64,000 nucleotides of DNA from Whitmania pigra (Eukaryota; Annelida; Clitellata; Hirudinida; Haemopidae), in NCBI GenBank assembly GCA_021613335.1, contig JAJTWR010000353.1:659001-723000 (forward strand), written 5' to 3'. The notes under the pieces are model-generated. The model made no database searches, had not been told where the DNA came from, and saw only the letters and a program-made list of their open reading frames with translations. Shown here one piece after another: positions 57,303-64,000 of this stretch. The position numbers and the translations under genes are program-made. Each line of letters starts with the position of its first letter. Positions within the stretch are counted from its first letter, which is position 1.

Positions 57303-59512
57303 TATAGCCCACAAATATCCATATTGAGAGCTAAAAATAGATTCTGAATATCAAGACTCTTTAAGCCATATAGATAATGAGGCTAGCTTGTCAAGCGTTG
57401 AACTAATATTATAATGAGTGCCTCTTTCCTATAGCCCACCAATATCCATATTGAGAGCTAAAAATAGATTCTGAATATCAAGACTCTTTAAGCCATATAG
57501 ATAATGAGGCTAGCTTGTCAAGCGTTGAACTAATATTATAATGAGTGCCTCTTTCCATATAGCCCACCAATATCCATATTGAGAGCTAAAAATAGATTCT
57601 GAATATCAAGACTCTTTACGCTATACAAATAATGAGGCTAGTGTAATATTAATATTATAATGAGCGTCCCTTTTCCCTAGCCCACCAATATCTATATTGA
57701 GAGCTAAAAATAGATTCTGAATATCAAGACTCTTTAAGCCATATAGATAATGAGGCTAGCTTGTCAAGCGTTGAACTAATATTATAATGAGTGCCTCTTT
57801 CCTATAGCCCACCAATATCCATATTGAGAGCTAAAAATAGATTCTGAATAACAAGACTCTTTAAGCCATATAGATAATGAGGCTAGCTTGTCAAGCGGTG
57901 AACTAATATTATAATGAGTGCCTCTTTCCTATAGCCCACCAATATCCATATTGAGAGCTAAAAATAGATTCTGAATATCAAGACTCTTTAAGCCATATAG
58001 ATAATGAGGCAAGCTTGTCAAGCGTTGAACTAATATTATAATGAGTGCCTCTTTCCATATAGCCCACCAATATCCATATTGAGAGCTAAAAATAGATTCT
58101 GAATATCAAGACTCTTTACGCTATACAAATAATGAGGCTAGTGTAATATTAATATTATAATGAGCGTCCCTTTTCCCTAGCCCACCAATATCTATATTGA
58201 GAGCTAAAAATAGATTCTGAATATCAAGACTCTTTAAGCCATATAGATAATGAGGCTAGCTTGTCAAGCGTTGAACTAATATTATAATGAGTGCCTCTTT
58301 CCTATAGCCCACCAATATCCATATTGAGAGCTAAAAATAGATTCTGAATAACAAGACTCTTTAAGCCATATAGATAATGAGGCTAGCTTGTCAAGCGGTG
58401 AACTAATATTATAATGAGTGCCTCTTTCCTATAGCCCACCAATATCCATATTGAGAGCTAAAAATAGATTCTGAATATCAAGACTCTTTAAGCCATATAG
58501 ATAATGAGGCAAGCTTGTCAAGCGTTGAACTAATATTATAATGAGTGCCTCTTTCCATATAGCCCACCAATATCCATATTGAGAGCTAAAAATAGATTCT
58601 GAATATCAAGACTCTTTACGCTATACAAATAATGAGGCTAGTGTAATATTAATATTATAATGAGCATCCCTTTTCCCTAGCCCACCAATATCTATATTGA
58701 GAGCTAAAAATAGATTCTGAATATCAAGACTCTTTAAGCCATATAGATAATGAGGCTAGCTTGTCAAGCGTTGAACTAATATTATAATGAGTGCCTCTTT
58801 CCTATAGCCCACCAATATCCATATTGAGAGCTAAAAATAGATTCTGAATAACAAGACTCTTTAAGCCATATAGATAATGAGGCTAGCTTGTCAAGCGGTG
58901 AACTAATATTATAATGAGTGCCTCTTTCCTATAGCCCACCAATATCCATATTGAGAGCTAAAAATAGATTCTGAATATCAAGACTCTTTAAGCCATATAG
59001 ATAATGAGGCAAGCTTGTCAAGCGTTGAACTAATATTATAATGAGTGCCTCTTTCCATATAGCCCACCAATATCCATATTGAGAGCTAAAAATAGATTCT
59101 GAATATCAAGACTCTTTACGCTATACAAATAATGAGGCTAGTGTAATATTAATATTATAATGAGTGCCTCTTTCCTATAGCCCACCAATATCCATATTGA
59201 GAGCTAAAAATAGATTCTGAATATCAAGACTCTTTAAGCCATATAGATAATGAGGCAAGCTTGTCAAGCGTTGAACTAATATTATAATGAGTGCCTCTTT
59301 CCATATAGCCCACCAATATCCATATTGAGAGCTAAAAATAGATTCTGAATATCAAGACTCTTTAGGCTATACAAATAATGAGGCTAGTGTAATATTAATA
59401 TTATAATGAGCGGTCTTTTTCCATAGCCAACCAATATCCATATTGAGAGCTAAAAATAGATTCTGAATATCAAGACTCTTTAAGCCATATAAATAATGAG
59501 GCTAGCTTGAAC
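57303..59512. repeat. Left-arm satellite, ~17 monomers with a 500-bp higher-order repeat
   Basis: The monomer reads AGCCCACCAATATCCATATT... with a GAGAGCTAAAAATAGATTC core and ends in TAATATTATAATGAG. Successive monomers measured at the ATATCC/ATATCT anchor are 127, 128, 118 and 127 bp. That four-monomer block recurs with a 500-bp period: the variant TGAGC(G/A)TCCCTTTTCCCTAG falls at 57661, 58161 and 58661. The 118-bp monomer lacks the CTTGTCAAGCGTTGAAC segment. No coding capacity. Confidence 0.92.
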
Positions 59513-62084
59513 CAATATTGTAAGTCTAAGGTTTACTTCTGAAGAAATTTAATTTATCTTTCTCACAATACTAATCTATTTGTCATCAGACACTTATTTT
59601 TCAAGTTATTTGAGCTTAACAGCTTTGATTCAAATTCGTTTTGTTTTTATGCTACAAACTTGACAGCAGGGTTGTGTTGTTACTATACTCATCATTTTGA
59701 CAGGAATTATATCCCTTGGGCTACAACGTATATTTTTTTGTTTCTTGTTCAGAATTTTTAAATAAACGAATTCAAACAACTAAAAACAACACAAAAATCT
59801 TCGGTGAATCAACAAAAGACAAATAAAAATTACATTATTGGTTACAAATTTTAATGAACTGCAACAATTGGATTCTTGAAACAAAAATAATTGCTTATTC
59901 ATTGAAGTAAGTTCTTAGGAAATGTTTGGGTTGGCAAAAAATGCCGTCGTCCGTAAAATAGCGGACGTTTGCGGAGGAAGGCGATGGGAGACAAAATCTG
60001 CAATTTTTACGGACGTCTTTTATAGACGCCTCCTGCAATATACCGATGATAACTTTCCACGTATATATAAAATCCTTTGTATAAAGTTATAAGCAGACAT
60101 TGTTTTTATAAGCTCTTAGTTATGCAATGGACTTTCATCAAATAAATAAATATGAGCGCTGCATGCTGATTGGCTCTCGCTACAACTGCTCCGACAACTT
60201 GTTATTTGGTTACTCTAACATGGCTCTTTGTAAGTGGTTTTTTATATGAAACCATTTAAAATGTCTAATGACGTCATTTTGGAGATGACTAGGACCAGGG
60301 ACGTTGTCCCCCGACTTTAGACTAGATGGAAAAAACATCATCTTGTCATGATTTATGAGGGTTTGGCCTCGTGACTTTTGGCTAGAAGAAAATAAAGGTC
60401 TCCTCAGATTGTGCGAGGGTTTGTCCGCTAAAAAAGCTGAAATGACTAGGATGTGTTGTTGCAAATTCCAATAGTAATGAAAATAACAGTAATAATGAGT
60501 AACATCATCCACAAGTATGGATGTGTTCATTTCTTTCTGATTTGATCTGTCATTCATCAACTAGTCATTTAATTGCTTTGACCATACCTCCTTTAATGAA
60601 TAGGTTGTTCAAGGCTGATATTTTTTTTATCGGTTGAATAATACTAGTTATTATTTACATCGTTTTAATAATTTTTTGTTTTGTAGTTAATAATAATAAA
60701 TTGCATCAACTAACGATTTTGAGTTTAGGCTACGATTCCTTTTTAATTATGCGGAACGAATAAACGCATTTCAAAGAAATCTTGGAAAAAGTAGGTTTGC
60801 TGTCACGGAAAGCTTTTCTTGTTTTAAAGTCTTTTATGTTAAAAATAATGTATACAATAAACTATATAAAATGTTGAAATTTAGCTTTTAACCAATAATA
60901 ACCCAGTTATTTCGGTATTTATTAGAATTAATAAAAAAAAATAATAATTAGTAATTAATAATTAATGTTTTATTAGATTCTATTATTCTACGTTATGTTT
61001 TAAAAATTTTATTATTTTTATTATACACCAGATTATGAAAAATGTCACAAGGATTTACATTACCCACTAGTAGATTTGGAATCTCAGGTCGTGCATGTTT
61101 CTCGATTGACTACTTTATGGTGAATATCTCTCAAACTAATTTGAATTGGAAGGTCAAACTTCAGATTATGGAAGAAAACTTCATTTTCTAACATGCTTAA
61201 AAGAATGGGTTCTCTAAAATTGGTTGAAGTCGAGATTTTAGGCACTTGTATGTTCTGCAGAACATTTATTATATCTTTCTTAATATAACGTTCAAACGTT
61301 TTTTTCTATGATTATAATGTTAGTTAGATTGTAATTACCTATACTTTTATAAAGTGATTCTTAAACGAAAATGAATGTTTGTTTTAAACACGTTTTTATT
61401 AATATCTTGCTAAATATATGTAGTTAGAAATTCAACTTCAGACATGTTTGTCTCCAAGTCATGGGTGATATTTAATTTTAGTACTTGTACTTTAGAATGT
61501 ATTATTGAAAGGATTTGAATGCAATTTTACCCTAATATATTCATTTCAATATTGTTCACTTTTAAACACACTATACTTTCTATCGCCTATTGATTAGATA
61601 AGCTCAACGTAATCGATCTGACCAGAAAGATTTAAAGATATAGATTTAATTCTTAGCACGGAATATATGCATTAAAAAATAAAACCTTGGTCTAATCGTA
61701 AGTAGACCTTAGGACAAGGGGTCATTCAAAAAAGCTCGCAAGTGGGGGGCTTCAAAAGCATACTAAGAATACTGAGAGGGGAGGGCAATTGCTTTTTGCG
61801 AAATAAAAACGAAATAATTTATATTTTTATTGATTTTATTTTTATTTCTTAAATATAATTTTATTGATAATTTTGGGACCGTCCATAAAATATGTCACGC
61901 TCGAGGGGGAGGAGGTAAACCTCTATGTAACGTGACACAAATTAAAAATTAAAGTTAAGGTTTTTTGCGGACATCTTTTGTTGACGACCCCCAATGAACA
62001 AAGCGTCCTCAAATTCAAATTTTGTGTTTCCCTGCGCCCCAATAGAGATCTGCCGTCATAACTCTGCTCATTGTAATATTAATT
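59513..62084. other. Core of the Foldback-like element, non-coding
   Basis: AT-rich 2.6 kb without a supported gene. It contains a decayed relative of the 48833-48968 hAT MITE at about 60293-60450 (CAGGGACGTTGTCCCCCGAC...GCTGAAATGA with ACTAGGA on both sides). It also has a GC-richer patch at 59935-60050 (GCCGTCGTCCGTAAAATAGC) and a GGGACCGTCCATAAAATATG motif at 61877-61930 that looks like another small repeat element. A minus-strand 116-codon frame at 60210-60560 overlaps the MITE and is not called. Confidence 0.55.
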
Positions 62085-62932
62085 CAACATTAGCCACATT
62101 ATCTGTATAGCGTAAAAAGTCTTGATATTCAAAATCTATTTATAGCTCTCAATATGGATATTGGTGAGCAATAGGAAAGAGGCACTCATTATAATAGTGG
62201 TTCAACGCTTGACAAGCTAGCCTCATTATCTATATGGCTTAAAGAGTCTTGATATTCAGAATCTATTTTTAGTTCTCAATATGGATATTGGTGGGCTATA
62301 GGAAAGAGGCACTCATTATAATATTGGTTCAACGCTTGACAAGCTAGCCTCATTATCTATATGGCTTAAATAGTCTTGATATTCAGAATCTATTTTTAGC
62401 TCTCAATATGGATATTGGTGGGCTATAGGAAAGAGGCACTCATTATAATATTGGTTCAACGCTTGACAAGCTAGCCTCATTATCTATATGGCTTAAAGAG
62501 TCTTGATATTCAGAATCTATTTTTAGCTCTCAATATGGATATTGGTGGGCTATAGGAAAGAGGCACTCATTATAATATTGGTTCATAGCTTGTCAAACTA
62601 ACTTCATTATCTATATGGCTTAAAGAGTCTTGATATTCAGAATCTATTTTTAGCTCTCAATATAGATATTGGTGGGCTAGGGAAAAGGGATGCTCATTAT
62701 AATATTAATATTACACTAGCCTCATTATTTGTATAGCGTAAAGAGTCTTGATATTCAGAATCTATTTTTAGCTCTCAATATGGATATTGGTGGGCTATAG
62801 GTAAGAGGCACTCATTATAATATTAGTTCAACGCTTGACAAGCTAGCCTCATTATCTATATGGCTTAAAGAGTCTTGATATTCAGAATCTATTTTTAGCT
62901 CTCAATATGGATATTGGTGGGCTATAGACGCT
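62085..62932. repeat. Right-arm satellite, ~7 monomers, inverted relative to the left arm
   Basis: Same ~126-bp monomer family as the left arm but in reverse orientation (GATATTGGTGGGCTATAGG, GGCACTCATTATAATATT). It includes one copy of the short variant with CTAGGGAAAAGGGATGCTCA at about 62678. With about 7 monomers here against 17 on the left, the arms are asymmetric, which fits unequal exchange within the tandem blocks. Confidence 0.9.
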
Positions 62933-63426
62933 CAATATTATTTCAACACTTGCATCATTTATATGTGTAGTTTAAATAACCTGTTTTTGTGTGTTATTTG
63001 TTTTTTGTTAATGTTCATTAATTAGCCCGGTTAAAAATCCCTTTATAGCTCTCCGAGTACATATTGATATTGGGAGCATATAAAATATATTTATAATTTG
63101 AAACAATTTTGTCAAATTAAAATATTTATATATATACGGTTAAAAGTAAATTAAATTTAATTTTGGAATAGCATTTTGAATGTTTAACAAAAGCGACATT
63201 CATTATGTGTAACTATCTTAAGTGACAGATATTTTAAATACATATATATTATAAATTTTCACTAATTTTTTTAATAATTAAACAACGTTTTGTGTTGAAA
63301 TAATTTGTTTTGTTTTATTTCAACATATACATAATTTATTATTATAATAGGGGGGCGTGGTTTATCTTTGTTTACTAAGGAATGTCTGTATAGATATTAA
63401 ACTGCGATTACTCCAGTAAGTTCAGC

Positions 63427-63683
63427 GACGATACAACCCCAAATATTTGTAAACAAGACCAACAAATATTAATTTTGATGACTATACATAATGTTACATA
63501 ATAATTTTGTGTTTAGTGTTTATAATATTTTTATTTTAATGCATTATTTTGTACAAATTGTAATTTAATTTTTTAAGTTTTATTTTTTATAAAAACAATA
63601 AAAAATCAGTAAAAGGGGGCGGCGGTTTGTTTACAAAACAGGAACGTATTAATGAGAATTTCGGTGATGCGGTATTGTGAGAT
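63427..63683 (+). promoter_or_regulatory. SNAPIN upstream region
   Basis: 257 bp between the Foldback-like element's right target duplication and the SNAPIN start codon. AT-rich, with a GGGGGCGGCGGTTTG patch at about 63616-63630 just before the 5' UTR. No TATA box is evident. If the insertion is removed, it joins directly to the C18orf21 homologue's start region. Confidence 0.5.
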
Positions 63684-64000
63684 ATGACTTCTCTCTCCGA
63701 CGTGTCTGAGCATCAAAAGTTGTTTGCTGATGGATTATTTAATTTGTTGAAACCTGCTATAGAAGAATTGGATGCAAGCGTCTTGGCTGTAAGACATAGT
63801 CAATTGGAACTCCGTCAGCAAATAGATAGTCTCACGGAAGACCTCAAGAAAATTAACGAACAATTACAAACAAAATTTGATTTGGAGCCATATCTAAAGA
63901 AGCTCAACAATGCTCGAAGGAGACTAATGCTCGTCAACAACATCATGCAAAATGTCCAAGAGAGAGTTAACAGACTCCACTCCAGTGTCTTAAAAGACGT
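63684..64000 (+). CDS. SNAPIN: SNAPIN (BLOC-1/BORC subunit), partial, 3' end beyond the window
   Basis: 105 codons are visible from ATG at 63684 and the frame is still open at the window edge (human SNAPIN is 136 residues). It shows LFADGLFNLLKPAIEELD, VRHSQLELRQQIDSL, FDLEPYLKKLNNARRRLMLV and NNIMQNVQERVNRLHSSV, which align along the whole coiled-coil SNAPIN core. Known role: small alpha-helical subunit of BLOC-1 and BORC in lysosome-related organelle biogenesis and positioning, which also binds SNAP25-type SNAREs. No intron is seen in this part. Confidence 0.95.
   Translation, partial: MTSLSDVSEHQKLFADGLFNLLKPAIEELDASVLAVRHSQLELRQQIDSLTEDLKKINEQLQTKFDLEPYLKKLNNARRRLMLVNNIMQNVQERVNRLHSSVLKD

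Larger units (their letters stand above)
56810..63417. mobile_element. Foldback-like transposon with very long, repeat-filled inverted arms
   Basis: 6608 bp, flanked by an exact 9-bp duplication AAGTTCAGC (56801-56809 and 63418-63426). The termini ACTGGAGTAATC(A/G)CAGTTT are inverted repeats. Each outer arm is about 490 bp of unique-looking sequence (56810-57302 and 62933-63417, closely matching as inverted copies). It is followed by an inner block of ~125-bp tandem monomers, longer on the left (57303-59512) than the right (62085-62932). The core (59513-62084) has no recognisable transposase. Long arms with internal tandem repeats plus a 9-bp duplication are the hallmark of Foldback elements, which are mobilised by Mutator-like transposases. 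Confidence 0.88.

Noticed and set aside
57303..59512. CRISPR-like or centromeric array
   Set aside because: Repeats are contiguous ~125-bp monomers without spacers, in a eukaryotic context, and mirrored in inverted orientation at 62.1-62.9 kb. They are transposon arms, not a CRISPR array. A centromere function cannot be inferred from about 2 kb.
60210..60560. 116-codon minus-strand frame in the Foldback-like core
   Set aside because: Overlaps a decayed hAT MITE and has no domain. Not evidence for a transposase.

Overview
AT-rich DNA from an animal nuclear genome. Genes are split by short GT-AG introns (one GC-AG), carry AATAAA signals and are mixed with metazoan transposons. INO80E, SAP18, TYW2, C18orf21 and SNAPIN homologues, a Mp20/myophilin-type calponin and a motile-cilium ODAD4/TTC25 homologue indicate an invertebrate metazoan. 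An arthropod is plausible, but I cannot place it more precisely from sequence alone.

Layout. 1-3.0 kb: one unrecognised secreted-protein gene (minus). 3.0-32.7 kb: SAP18 (minus) followed by an array of segmental duplications. Each unit carries a TATA-driven two-exon gene for a secreted, cysteine-rich, N-glycosylatable protein of about 480 residues that I cannot assign to a family. There are four copies (A 5308, B 10118, C 17647, D 30132); A and B are identical. Units 2 and 3 also carry broken copies of the 5' part of SAP18. The array is interrupted by a copia-like solo LTR, a 3.1 kb hAT element, a restriction-like-endonuclease (RLE) non-LTR element with a nearly intact I-type non-LTR element nested in its 3' part, and a 1.55 kb DNA element with long terminal inverted repeats.

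32.8-35.0 kb: two hAT derivatives with perfect 8-bp target duplications. 35.3-48.1 kb: a gene-dense stretch with INO80E (plus), TYW2 (minus), and an ODAD4/TTC25-like TPR gene that runs without a clear gap into exons for five PLAT domains. This may be one TPR-PLAT fusion gene. 48.8-50.2 kb: transposon debris. 50.6-56.8 kb: calponin-like gene (minus), intronless TTC5 (plus) and C18orf21 homologue (minus). 56.8-63.4 kb: a 6.6 kb Foldback-like element with 9-bp target duplications and arms made of a ~125-bp satellite that shows a 500-bp higher-order period in the left arm. It sits between the divergent C18orf21 and SNAPIN starts, which would otherwise be only about 0.28 kb apart. 63.7 kb to the end: the 5' part of SNAPIN.

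The best candidates for new biology are the secreted gene array with its diversified N-terminal third, the possible ODAD4-PLAT fusion, and the Foldback-like element splitting a compact bidirectional promoter. All gene models were made by eye. Exon joins were checked for frame and splice consensus where stated; no database search was possible.
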